In this document: positions 16,284 to 24,743 of the stretch, one piece after another
Numbering within the stretch: position 1 is the stretch's first letter
How the letters are laid out: each line of letters begins with the position of its first letter
NCBI GenBank assembly: GCA_963751835.1
Contig: CAVVWD010000017.1
Location: 1 to 64,000, forward strand
Source: JACVRW01 sp963751835
Lineage (GTDB): Bacteria > Actinomycetota > Thermoleophilia > Solirubrobacterales > Thermoleophilaceae
Direction of reading: 5' to 3'
Length of the DNA stretch: 64,000 nucleotides
Notes under the pieces: generated by a model
Seen by the model: only the letters and a program-made list of their open reading frames with translations
The model's database searches: none
What the model was told of the DNA's origin: nothing
Translations under genes and position numbers: made by a program

Positions 16284-17779
16284 CCATCCACCTGTCGATC
16301 ATCCTCTTCCTCCCGCTGGCGACAGGCGTGATCGGCGCCCTGCTGCCGCGCGGGATGGCGCGCTGGGCGGTGCTCGCGGGCACGGTCGCGGTGCTCGCCT
16401 ACGCGATCGTGCTGCTCTTCGACTTCGACTCTGGCGCGCGCGGCCTGCAGTACGTGACCGACGACGAGTGGATCCCCGAGCTCGGCATCCGCTACCAGCT
16501 CGGGATCGACGGCCTGAACCTGTTCATGGTCGTGCTGACTGCGATCTCGTGGGTCGCCTGCACGCTCGTGGCCGCCTTCCGCGAGCAGGAGCGCGCCAAG
16601 CTCTTCTTCTTCCACATGGCGCTCGCCGAGACCGCGGTGCTCGGCGCCTTCCTGGCCCAGGACCTGGCGCTCTTCATCATCTTCTTCGACCTGATGCTCG
16701 TGCCCTTCTACTTCCTGATCGGAGGCTGGGGCACGGGCGACCGCGTCCGCGCCACGACCATGTTCGTGATCTACACGCTGGTCGGCTCGCTGCTGATGCT
16801 CGGCGCGGCGATCGCCCTCGGCGTGCTCGCCACTCCCGACGGGGGCGAGCTTTCGTTCTCGCTCGCCGTCCTCGAGGAGCGCTCGGTCCCCGAGGGCTCG
16901 CAGCAGTGGATCGTGCTGCTGTTCGCGCTCGCCTTCTTCGTCAAGGCGCCGCTCTTCCCGCTGCACGGATGGGTGCCGGAGACCTACCGCTCCACCTCGA
17001 TCCCGGTGCTCGCGCTGCTCTCGGCCGTGCTGTCGAAGGTGGGCGTCTACGGCTTCCTGCGCATCGTGCTGCCGGTGATGCCGGAGGGCTCCCAGCACTG
17101 GCAGGAGCTCTTCATCATCGTCGCCGTCTTCTCGATCCTGTACGGCTCGATCCTCGCCTTCTCGCAGGACAACATCCGGCTGGTCGTGGCCTACTCGTCG
17201 ATCGCCCAGCTCGGATTCATCGTGCTGGGGATCTTCGCGCTCGAAGACAAGGGGGCGCAGGGCGCCGTTTTCCAGATGCTCAACCACGGCCTCGTCGTGG
17301 TGCCGCTCTTCCTGATCATCGGCGTGATCGCGATGCGGGCGGGAGGAAGCCAATTGGTCGAGCAGCTCGGCGGCATGGCCTTCCGGGCGCCGGTGCTCGC
17401 GGCGCTGTTCCTGATCACGACCTTCGCCACACTCGCCATGCCCGGTTCGGCCAACTTCATCGGCGAGATCCTGGTGCTGTTCGGCGCCTTCGAGGACAAG
17501 CTCGTCTATGGGCTCGTGGCGAGCATCGGCGTGGTGCTGGCGTCGGTCTACATGATCCGGCTCTTCCAGCGCACCATGCACAACCGCGTCGGGCCCAAGG
17601 TGCGCTCGAGCGAGATCGACGGCCTCCACTTCGCCGCGATCGCGCCGCTCGTGGCCGTGATCGTCGCGCTGGGCGTGTACCCGAACTTCGTGGTCGAGCG
17701 CACCGAGCGCTCCACCGTCGACAAGATCCAGGCGGCGCGGGCGCTCAGCTCCCAGGCCGAGGTCTCGGTGATCAAGTGA
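16280..17779 (+). CDS. nuoM: NADH-quinone oxidoreductase subunit M (antiporter-like)
   Basis: NuoM (ND4) is a 14-helix antiporter-like proton-pumping subunit. The 499-residue protein shows GIDGLNLFMVVLTAISWVAC, the conserved Glu helix HMALAETAVLGAFLAQDLAL, VKAPLFPLHGWVPETYRSTS with the pump lysine, VLALLSAVLSKVGVYGFLRI and VAYSSIAQLGFIVLGIFALE. Start GTG 16280 and the stop are both in 4-nt overlaps. Confidence 0.96.
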   Translation: MTIHLSIILFLPLATGVIGALLPRGMARWAVLAGTVAVLAYAIVLLFDFDSGARGLQYVTDDEWIPELGIRYQLGIDGLNLFMVVLTAISWVACTLVAAFREQERAKLFFFHMALAETAVLGAFLAQDLALFIIFFDLMLVPFYFLIGGWGTGDRVRATTMFVIYTLVGSLLMLGAAIALGVLATPDGGELSFSLAVLEERSVPEGSQQWIVLLFALAFFVKAPLFPLHGWVPETYRSTSIPVLALLSAVLSKVGVYGFLRIVLPVMPEGSQHWQELFIIVAVFSILYGSILAFSQDNIRLVVAYSSIAQLGFIVLGIFALEDKGAQGAVFQMLNHGLVVVPLFLIIGVIAMRAGGSQLVEQLGGMAFRAPVLAALFLITTFATLAMPGSANFIGEILVLFGAFEDKLVYGLVASIGVVLASVYMIRLFQRTMHNRVGPKVRSSEIDGLHFAAIAPLVAVIVALGVYPNFVVERTERSTVDKIQAARALSSQAEVSVIK

Positions 17780-19314
17780 GCCTGCTCGCCCAGGTCCAGG
17801 CTCCGGAGATCAGCTACAAGCTGCTCTCGCCTGTCATCGCACTCGTCGGCGGATGCGTGGTCGTGATGATGGTCGGTCTGCTGCGCTCGCCGTTCGTGCG
17901 CCAGACGCTGGTGCCAGCGCTGACGGCGGTGTCGATTCTTATCGCGGTCGGTCTGACGATCTGGATCTGGGACCCCGGCGACACCAATCCGATCATCGAG
18001 GGCGCGCTCGCCATGGACACGCTCACGCTCGGGCTCTCGATGCTCTTCTACGTGGCCGGGCTCGTGGCGATCCTGCTCTCGCTGCGCGCCGACGCCACGC
18101 GCGTGGCCGGCCAGGGCGAGTACTACTCGCTGCTGCTCGGCTCGATCACCGGCATGGTGGTGCTGGCGGGGGCCGAGAACCTGATCACGCTCTTCATCGG
18201 CATCGAGCTGCTGTCGATCCCGCTCTACGTGCTCTGCGCCACCGAGCTGTTCAAGCGCGAGTCGCTCGAGTCCGGGCTCAAGTATCTGGTGATCGGCTCG
18301 GTCGGCTCGGCGACGCTGCTGTACGGGCTCGCGCTCGTCTACGGCGCGACGGGCTCGATGCAGTTCGAGGGCATCGCGTCCGCGCTCGGCGGTGACGAGC
18401 TGTCCGCCACCGACCCGCTGCTCCTGACCGGTATCGCGCTGACGATCACGGGCCTCGCCTTCAAGGCGTCGGTGGCGCCCTTCCACCAGTGGACGCCGGA
18501 CGTCTACCAGGGCGCCCCCACCCCGATCACGACGTTCATGGCGGTCGCGACCAAGGCCGCGGCGTTCGCGATCATGCTGCGGCTTTTCGGCCACGCGCTC
18601 GCGCTGTCGCAGCTCGAATGGGCGCCGGCGCTCGCGGTGCTCGCCGCCACGACGATCGTGATCGGCAACGTCGGCGCGATCGCTCAGCGCTCGCTCAAGC
18701 GCATGCTCGCCTGGTCGAGCATCGCGCAGGCCGGCTACCTGCTGGCCGGCGTGGTCGTGGGCACCAACCTCGGCGTGCAGGCCACGGCCTTCTATCTCGC
18801 CGTCTACCTGCTGATGAACGTCACGGCGTTCGCGGTGGTGGTGGCGCGCGAGCGCGTCTCCGGGCACGGCGACGACCTCGCCTCCTTGGAGAACCTCGGC
18901 CAGAGCCACCCCTGGCTCGCGTGGCCGATGACGATCGCGATGCTCTCGCTCGCCGGCTTCCCGGCCACCGGCGGCTTCATCGGCAAGTTCTTCCTGATCG
19001 ACGCCAGCGTGGACGGCGACTACACCTGGCTCGGCATCGCGATCGTGATCGGCTCGATCATCTCGCTCGTCTACTACCTGCGCGTGGTGGCGGCCATGTG
19101 GATGGGCCGCTACGAGATCGAGCTGCCGTCGGTGCCGCCGCGCCGCGTCAAACCCGTCTCGGGCTGGTCGCCCGAGGCCGACACACGCGCCCAGCCCGAG
19201 GTGGCCGCGGTGGCGATCGTCTTCGCAGCCGCCACGATCCTGTTCGGCCTCTGGCCGGACCCGCTGTTAGACGTCGCCGGCGACGTGGGCAGCGCGCTGG
19301 GGACTTTGCGTTAG
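17776..19314 (+). CDS. nuoN: NADH-quinone oxidoreductase subunit N (antiporter-like)
   Basis: NuoN (ND2) is the third antiporter-like proton-pumping subunit and the last gene of the operon. From GTG 17776 it has 512 residues. Conserved blocks are GAENLITLFIGIELLSIPLY, SGLKYLVIGSVGSATLLYGL, AFKASVAPFHQWTPDVYQGA, RMLAWSSIAQAGYLLAGVVV and SLAGFPATGGFIGKFFLIDA. The operon order nuoA-N is complete and canonical, so the cell can assemble a full 14-subunit complex I. A copy of the dispersed repeat begins 25 nt after its stop. Confidence 0.96.
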   Translation: MSLLAQVQAPEISYKLLSPVIALVGGCVVVMMVGLLRSPFVRQTLVPALTAVSILIAVGLTIWIWDPGDTNPIIEGALAMDTLTLGLSMLFYVAGLVAILLSLRADATRVAGQGEYYSLLLGSITGMVVLAGAENLITLFIGIELLSIPLYVLCATELFKRESLESGLKYLVIGSVGSATLLYGLALVYGATGSMQFEGIASALGGDELSATDPLLLTGIALTITGLAFKASVAPFHQWTPDVYQGAPTPITTFMAVATKAAAFAIMLRLFGHALALSQLEWAPALAVLAATTIVIGNVGAIAQRSLKRMLAWSSIAQAGYLLAGVVVGTNLGVQATAFYLAVYLLMNVTAFAVVVARERVSGHGDDLASLENLGQSHPWLAWPMTIAMLSLAGFPATGGFIGKFFLIDASVDGDYTWLGIAIVIGSIISLVYYLRVVAAMWMGRYEIELPSVPPRRVKPVSGWSPEADTRAQPEVAAVAIVFAAATILFGLWPDPLLDVAGDVGSALGTLR

Positions 19315-19339
19315 CTCGCGGCCCCTCTCGCATCTCCTT

Positions 19340-19643
19340 CGGGTGGCGCCGGGTCGGTCTCGCGATGGGGCTGGGGAAGAGGGAGTGGCTCGTCGGCCGT
19401 GGCGCCCCGGACGTCGATCGAAGATCGTTCGGCCACACCGTTCGGGAAAGCGCGAGCTGTCCTGGAATGGTGGGCCAGGAGGCCATCAGGGCAGGATGGA
19501 TGCGCCAAGTCCCGCATGGGAGCCTCCCCGCTGCCGATATAGATCCGGGAACGTCGGAATCAGCCGAAGATTGTTTGCCGGGAGCGTCGCAGTGGCCGCC
19601 GTCCACGACCCCTTCCCCCAGCCCTGACCCGGCCGGCGGAGAT
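19340..19643 (+). repeat. Dispersed ~300-bp non-coding element, copy A
   Basis: Shares blocks in the same order with copies B and C: left end GGGTCGGTCTCGCG (from 19351), CTCGTCGGCCG, box 1 CGAAGATCGTTCG (19419-19431), AAGCGCGAGCT, CTGCCGAT, box 2 CGAAGATTGTTTG (19565-19577), CCAGCCCTGACCCGGCC and GGCGGAGA. It starts 25 nt (left inverted repeat 36 nt) after the nuoN stop in the same direction. Its middle differs from B and C, and a hairpin TCCTGG/CCAGGA takes the place of their GACTTTG/CAAAGTC stem. Its right inverted repeat is degenerate. Short open frames crossing it are not conserved between copies. The rest of 19315-19714 shows only the acyl-CoA ligase promoter. Confidence 0.8.
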
Positions 19644-19678
19644 GCTGGCCCGCCGCCCCGAGGCCCTGACCGGCCCGT

Positions 19679-19684
19679 TACGCT
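19679..19684 (+). promoter_or_regulatory. -10 box (TACGCT) of the acyl-CoA ligase gene
   Basis: TACGCT lies 30 nt before ATG 19715, leaving a short leader that contains GAGGGAG at about 19700, 8 nt before the start. This is one of few genes here with a clear leader and Shine-Dalgarno site. Confidence 0.4.
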
Positions 19685-19714
19685 GCCGCGTAAGCCACCG
19701 AGGGAGAACGGAGC

Positions 19715-21235
19715 ATGAGCGAGAACCTGGCCCGAATCCTGACCGAGACCGCCGCCGAGCATGGAGACAGGACCGCCTTCAAGCTCGACGACATCGAGCT
19801 GAGCTACACGATGCTCGACGAGACGAGCGCGCGCGTGGCCGCTCTCCTCAGGCAGAAGGGCGTCGAGCCCGGCGAGCGGGTCGGCCTGATGCTCCCCAAC
19901 GTGCCCTACTTCCCCGCGATCTACTACGGGATCCTGCGCGCCGGCGCGGTCGTCGTCCCGATGAACGTGCTCTTGAAGGAACGCGAGGTGAATTTCTACC
20001 TCGGGGACTCGGGAGCCAAGCTCCTCTTTGCTTGGCATGACTTCGCCGACGCCGCCGAGACGGGCGCCGCCGACGCGGGCGCCGAGTGCATCCTGGTCAA
20101 GCCGGGTGAATTCGAGCAGCTGCTCGTCGCCCAGGAGCCGGATCGCGAGCTGGCCGACCGCGCGGGCGACGACACGGCGGTGATCCTCTACACGTCGGGC
20201 ACCACCGGCAAGCCCAAGGGAGCCGAGCTCACTCACGAGAACCTGCACAGGAACTGCGCATCGACCTCGGTGTCGCTGGCCGGGTTCACCCACGAGGACG
20301 TGCTGCTGGGGGCGCTTCCGCTGTTCCACTCCTTCGGCCAGACCTGCACGATGAACGGCGCTGTCTCCGTCGGGGCCACAGTGACGATGATCCCGCGCTT
20401 CGATCCGGAGAAGGCGCTCGAGATTCTCGGCCGCGACGGCGTGACCGTCTTCCAGGGCGTGCCGACGATGTACAACGCGATGCTGCACGCGAACGGCGCC
20501 GATTCCGCGGACGCCTCCACGCTGCGGCTCTGCATGTCGGGTGGCGCGGCAATCCCGGTCGAGCTGATCCGTGGCTTCGAGGAGAAGTTCGGCTCCCCGA
20601 TCCTGGAGGGCTACGGGCTGTCCGAGACCTCGCCCGTCGCGTCCTTCAACCATCCGGACAGGGAGCGCAAGCCGGGCTCGATCGGTACCCCGATTGAGGG
20701 CGTCGAGATGCAGGTCTGGGACGAGCAGGGCAACGAGCTGCCCCAGGGCGAGGTCGGCGAGATCGTGATCCGCGGCCACAACATCATGAAGGGCTACTGG
20801 GAGCGGCCCGAGGCGACCGCCGAGGCGATCAACAGTGACGGCTGGTTCCGCACCGGCGACATGGCCAAGGTGGACGAGGACGGCTACTTCTTCATCGTCG
20901 ACCGCAAGAAGGACCTGATCATCCGCGGCGGCTACAACGTCTACCCGCGCGAGGTCGAGGAGGTCCTATACGAGCACCCGGCGATCCAGGAAGCGGCAGT
21001 CGTCGGCGTCCCCGACGACGCCCTCGGCGAGGAGGTCGGCGCCGCGGTCGTGCTCAAGGAGGGCGGGTCGCTCGACGCTCAGGAGGTCAAGACGTACGTG
21101 AAGGAACAGGTGGCGGCCTACAAGTACCCGCGCAAGGTGTGGTTCGTGGACGAGCTGCCCAAGGGCCCGACCGGCAAGATCCTCAAGCGCGAGATCGAGG
21201 TGCCCGAACAGGTGAAGACCGGGACGGAGGCGTAG
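19715..21235 (+). CDS. Long-chain fatty-acid--CoA ligase (AMP-binding enzyme)
   Basis: This 506-residue ANL-superfamily enzyme activates a carboxylic acid with ATP to an acyl-adenylate and then to acyl-CoA. The signature P-loop TSGTTGKPKGAELTHENL lies near residue 155, followed by the A5 motif GYGLSETSPVASFN, A7 WFRTGDMAKVDEDGYFFIVD, A8 RKKDLIIRGGYNVYPREVEE and the A10 lysine motif LPKGPTGKILKREI. Overall it is closest to FadD-type long/medium-chain ligases; chain length cannot be read from sequence. It is monocistronic, with its own -10 box, a Shine-Dalgarno site and a strong terminator hairpin. Confidence 0.9.
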   Translation: MSENLARILTETAAEHGDRTAFKLDDIELSYTMLDETSARVAALLRQKGVEPGERVGLMLPNVPYFPAIYYGILRAGAVVVPMNVLLKEREVNFYLGDSGAKLLFAWHDFADAAETGAADAGAECILVKPGEFEQLLVAQEPDRELADRAGDDTAVILYTSGTTGKPKGAELTHENLHRNCASTSVSLAGFTHEDVLLGALPLFHSFGQTCTMNGAVSVGATVTMIPRFDPEKALEILGRDGVTVFQGVPTMYNAMLHANGADSADASTLRLCMSGGAAIPVELIRGFEEKFGSPILEGYGLSETSPVASFNHPDRERKPGSIGTPIEGVEMQVWDEQGNELPQGEVGEIVIRGHNIMKGYWERPEATAEAINSDGWFRTGDMAKVDEDGYFFIVDRKKDLIIRGGYNVYPREVEEVLYEHPAIQEAAVVGVPDDALGEEVGAAVVLKEGGSLDAQEVKTYVKEQVAAYKYPRKVWFVDELPKGPTGKILKREIEVPEQVKTGTEA

Positions 21236-21242
21236 TTCGGGC

Positions 21243-21264
21243 GGGCCGGCCGGCTGGCCGGCCC
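21243..21264 (+). terminator. Terminator hairpin after the acyl-CoA ligase gene
   Basis: GGGCCGGCC-GGCT-GGCCGGCCC is a perfect 9-bp stem with a 4-nt loop starting 8 nt after the stop codon. There is no following T-run, as is common in high-GC actinobacteria. Confidence 0.7.
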
Positions 21265-21271
21265 CGCAGCA

Positions 21272-21538
21272 TCACCCGTCGGTGATCTTGACGACGAGGC
21301 GGCCGGTCAGGACCTTCGTGCCGCCGGTGACGCCGCTCCGCTCGCCGGTGGGCTCGCGGATCACGGGGGGCGACTCGCCGGTCAGCGCCGACTCGTCCAC
21401 CGTTGCGAGCCCCTCGACGACCGTTCCGGTGGCAGGGATCACCTCCCCGGAGTCGACCACGACCACGTCGCCGCGACGCAGTGCCGCAGCCGGCTTCTCG
21501 CCGCCGTCGCGCAGCCGGGCGGTCGTCTCCGGGCGCAT
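21272..21538 (-). pseudogene. Isolated fragment of potassium-transporting ATPase subunit B (KdpB actuator domain)
   Basis: The 88 codons encode RRGDVVVVDSGEVIPATGTV, then VDESALTGESPPVIRE and SGVTGGTKVLTGRLVVKITD. This matches the actuator domain of P-type ATPases with the TGES dephosphorylation motif; the VTGGTKVL block is typical of KdpB. All transmembrane helices and the phosphorylation motif DKTGT are missing, and no kdpA or kdpC is nearby. A transport function is impossible; it is best read as the remnant of a lost or moved kdp locus. Confidence 0.75.
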
Positions 21539-21590
21539 CGTGGGTCAAGCGTAGATGGAACGGCGGCTCCTGGGGCCGGGAGGTCGCGGC

Positions 21591-21596
21591 TACTGT
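21591..21596 (+). promoter_or_regulatory. -10 box (TACTGT) of the metallophosphoesterase gene
   Basis: TACTGT is followed by 7 nt and then ATG 21604, predicting a leaderless transcript. It also supports this start over a longer upstream open frame. Confidence 0.5.
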
Positions 21597-21603
21597 TCGA
21601 GGG

Positions 21604-22359
21604 ATGCTGGTGGCGGTGTTCGGCGACGCGCACGCGCACGCCGAGGCGCTGGAAGCGGTGATCCGCGCGGCGGAGAGCAGCGGCGTGCAGGAGCTCTGGT
21701 CGCTCGGGGACATGGTCGGGGGCGGCCCGGACCCGGAGCACGTCGTGCGCCTGACCCGCGAGCGCTGCGCGGTCGCGCTGATGGGCAACCACGACTACGC
21801 CGGCACTGGTGCGGTCGATCCCCTGCGGTTCGGGGCGCCGGGATCCGCCGCCGTGCGCTCGATCGAGCTGGCGCGTGAGCGCCTGACCGCCGCGGACGTC
21901 GAGTGGCTTCGATCGCGCAAGCCGGCGGCACGCCGCGAAGGCGTGCAGTGCTGGCATGGCAGTCCTCGCAACGCCGTCCACGAGTACGTCGGCTCGTCCA
22001 ACGCGGGAGCCTGCCTCGCCGTCCAGCGCGCCGAGCTCGGGCTCGTCGGTCACACACACGTCCCGGCCGCGTGGCTCCAAACCCCCGGCGGCGCCCGTGG
22101 GGCCAAGATCCGCCCCGAAGTGCCGCTCGACCTCTCAACCGGCAGGTGGCTCTTGAACCCGGGCGCGGTCGGCGCACCCGCGCTGCGTCGGTCCGGCTGG
22201 TGGCATGAGCTGGATCTCCAGGCCGCCGAGGGGGCATTCTGGCTGCTGCTCGACCTGGCCGAGCGCATCGCGGTGTGGCGGCGCACACCCTTTGACCCGG
22301 CCCCCGCGCGCGGCCGTGCCGAGGCACTCGGGCTAGTCGAGATGAAGGCCGCGACCTAG
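21604..22359 (+). CDS. Calcineurin-like metallophosphoesterase (YfcE/MJ0936-like)
   Basis: This 251-residue protein has the metal-binding motifs of calcineurin-like phosphoesterases in order: GDAHAHAEAL (D-x-H) at residue 7, LGDMVGGGPDPE (GDxxxxG), MGNHDYAG (GNHD), a CWHGSP histidine and GLVGHTHVPAAW (GHTH). Such proteins hydrolyse phosphodiesters or phosphomonoesters with Mn or other metals; the substrate is unknown. It is convergent with the damaged GDPD gene, and the dispersed repeat copy B lies between them. Confidence 0.85.
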   Translation: MLVAVFGDAHAHAEALEAVIRAAESSGVQELWSLGDMVGGGPDPEHVVRLTRERCAVALMGNHDYAGTGAVDPLRFGAPGSAAVRSIELARERLTAADVEWLRSRKPAARREGVQCWHGSPRNAVHEYVGSSNAGACLAVQRAELGLVGHTHVPAAWLQTPGGARGAKIRPEVPLDLSTGRWLLNPGAVGAPALRRSGWWHELDLQAAEGAFWLLLDLAERIAVWRRTPFDPAPARGRAEALGLVEMKAAT

Positions 22360-22374
22360 AGCGACCCCGTCGCT
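22360..22374 (+). terminator. Short hairpin after the metallophosphoesterase gene
   Basis: AGCGAC-CCC-GTCGCT forms a 6-bp stem starting at the stop codon. It is short, so a terminator role is only suggested. Confidence 0.35.
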
Positions 22375-22382
22375 GACGGTTT

Positions 22383-22706
22383 GGGACTTCAGCACGGGGT
22401 TGGTCTCCGCCGGCCGGGTTAGGGCTGGGGAAGGGGTATGTGGACCACGGCCGCCGCGGCTCCCGGGGCAAACAATCTTCGGCTGATCCCGGCCGCTCCC
22501 GAATCTGCATCGGCACCGGGTCAGCCCCAACGCTGAAGCCGGCGCCACCATGCTGACTTTGCCCGCTCCTGGCGGTCAAAGTCAGGAAAGCTCGCGCTTC
22601 ACCGGCGCAACGGCCGAACGATCTTCGATCGCGTCCTGGCCAGGCGCGGCCGACGAACAACACCCCCTTACCCAGCCCATACGCGAGACCGACCCGGCGC
22701 CACCCG
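22383..22706 (-). repeat. Dispersed ~300-bp non-coding element, copy B
   Basis: On the minus strand this copy starts 10 nt after the stop of the GDPD/phytase gene. It is the clearest copy: terminal inverted repeats GGGTCGGTCTC (22685-22695) and its near-complement (22397-22407) are 299 bp apart end to end. Box 1 is at 22615-22627, box 2 at 22469-22481, and an 8-bp stem TGACTTTG/CAAAGTCA (22554-22561 with 22577-22584, 15-nt loop) sits between them. The shared end GTGCTGAAGTCCC continues past the inverted repeat, as in copy C. No conserved reading frame: indels between copies are not multiples of three. The rest of 22360-22716 holds nothing else I recognise. Confidence 0.85.
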
Positions 22707-22716
22707 GCCGAGCAAC

Positions 22717-24655
22717 CTAGAGCTCGTCGCCCAGCCTCACCACGATCAGCTCCACGTCGTCGGGCCGGTCGCGCGCGATCCAGCGGCCGTCGCTGCCTGG
22801 GTAGTTGTTGTCGTTCGCGATCAGGAGACGGTCGTCGTCGAGCACCGCGAGGCTCTCCACCGATTGCAGCGGGAACGAGAACGGGTCGCCGACGCCGAAC
22901 TCGCCGGGCCGCGCCGGCAGCGAGACCCCGTGCGGGTCGCGGATCGCCAGCAGGTCGAGCACCAGGCGCTTCTCGAGATAGCCGTCTGAGTCAGTGCGGC
23001 GCAGGTCGATCAGGGGGCGACTGGACCCCGGGCAGCGGGATCGGCGCCTCGAGCACCCGGCCGCTCGCGTCGGTGTGCAGCAGGAAGGGTCCGAACTCCT
23101 CGCCGAACCACAGGTCGCCGTCTTCTGTGCGCCGCACCGACTCGAGGTCGAAGTCCGCGCCGGTCAGCAGCCGGTCGGGCCGCGTGAGCGGGAAGTTCAC
23201 GTGCCCATCGGGGTCGCGCAGCTGAATGAAGCCGAGCACGTCGACCTCGCCGCTGCCGCGCCGCGCGGTCCTGAAGTGTGGGCGGATCCGGTACAGGCGG
23301 AGCAGGAAGTCGGCTGAGTTGTTCTTGGCTCCGTAGCCGTTGTCGGGCATGCCGTAGAACGTGTCGCCCGGCCCATCCAGCACCGCCGAGAAGCCGGGGA
23401 TGGGCTGCCCCGGGAACGGAGGCGTAACGCCGTTGTTGGGAGCGACGGCGGCGCCCGAGGGCGGCCCGGGCTGGTATGCGTCCGAGGGCAGGATGGCCCG
23501 GGCGAGGAGCTGGGGCTCGCCGTCGCCGGACTTGCCGCCGCCGCGCGAGCGGACCGCCGTGTCGGCATTGTCGGAGAAGAGACCGTCCACGCCGAGATCG
23601 AAGAACTGCTCGTACTCGGAGCGGGCGTCGCCGTAGGCCGCCGGGTCCGTCGAAGAGCGCAGCTCGAGCGGCAGGAAGGTGTTCTCGTTGCGGAACGTGT
23701 ACGGGTGGACAAGGAGGCCGGCGTCGTGGGCGTCGTCCACGAACGACGTGGGCGGGAGCGAGCTGCCGGCGGCGTCGCGCGGGACTATGTAGTCCTTCGA
23801 CGGCCCGACGCCGTCGGCGTAGCGCGCGATGTCGCTCAGGCCGCCCGGCGTCGCCATGGCGGCGTAGGTGCGCGGATCGCCGGAGACGGTGAAGTCGTAG
23901 GGACGTGCCGATGGCGCGCCCAGCAGCTGAACGAGCGGGACCCTCAAGTCCTCGTCCAGGGCCTTCAGGTTGCCCACCTCGAACGACTGCACGAACACCT
24001 TCGCGCCCTTACGGTTGAGCCCGTTGCGATTCAGGAGGCGCACGAGCGGCTCCTCGAGCGGCAGCCCGATTTCGCGGAAGTAGGTCGGATGCTTGGTCTC
24101 CGGGTAGATGCCGATCGGGCGCCCGAGCTCCTTCGAGAGGCGCTTTGTCAGGTCGACCACCTCCTGGAACGTGGGCACCTCGAAAAGGCCGTCGTAGACG
24201 GTGTTGCGCGGCCGCAGCGCCGGGATACGCTCCTTTGCGCGCAGCGTCTTCAGCTCCGCCAGTGTGAAGTCCTCGGTGAACCAGCCGGTGAGGGAGACGC
24301 CGTCGATCACCTTGGTCGTGCGGCGGCCGGCGAACTCCGGGCGCGTGGCCACGTCGGTCGTGCCCGAGATCTCGTTCTCGTGCCGCGCGACGAGCACGCC
24401 GTCCTTGGTCGAGACCACGTCGGGCTCGACATAGTCCGCTCCCAGCCGCGCGCCCAGCTCGTAAGAGGCAAGCGTGTGCTCCGGGCGGTATCCGGAGGCC
24501 CCGCGGTGGGCGATCACCAGGGGCTTCGCCTGCTTGTCTCGCCGCTGTTCGCCGTCTCCACGGGCAATCGACGTGCCGGAGAACGCGGCGACGAGCAGAA
24601 GGGTGGCTGCGACTGGGCGACTGGGCTTCATGCGCAGCATGGTTCCCAGGCCCAT
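22717..24655 (-). pseudogene. Secreted glycerophosphodiester phosphodiesterase / phytase-like esterase fusion with internal deletion
   Basis: After a signal peptide (PVAATLLLVAAFSGTSIA) residues ~45-375 form a GDPD domain with VIAHRGASGYRPEHTLASYE, the metal site VEPDVVSTKDGVLVARHE and the late FDLGVDGLFSDNAD. This family hydrolyses glycerophosphodiesters to glycerol-3-phosphate. From about 400 an esterase-like phytase domain begins (FYGMPDNGYGAKNNSADFLL). At about 23005-23010 VQSP joins out of frame to LIDLRRTDSDGYLEKRLVLD and the normal end (SLPARPGEFGVGDPFSFP). Compared with the usual domain about 100 residues are missing at the join, so this is a deletion plus frameshift. The GDPD half could still be made. 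Confidence 0.75.
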
Positions 24656-24728
24656 GGGGGGCCTTGTTAACAGCGCGTGGGCGGCCCGTTAAGACCCCGT
24701 GATGCCCGGAGGCAGCCCGGTCGTAAGC

Positions 24729-24734
24729 TAGCCT
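24729..24734 (+). promoter_or_regulatory. -10 box (TAGCCT) of the sulfatase-like operon
   Basis: TAGCCT ends 9 nt before the GTG at 24744, which is followed at once by ATG 24747. The spacing predicts a leaderless mRNA for the three-gene operon. Confidence 0.45.
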
Positions 24735-24743
24735 GCGGCCCTC

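Noticed and set aside
21590..22663. 357-codon minus-strand frame through repeat copy B and the metallophosphoesterase
   Set aside because: The part inside the repeat is not conserved in copies A and C because of non-triplet indels, and the rest is antisense to a clear enzyme gene.
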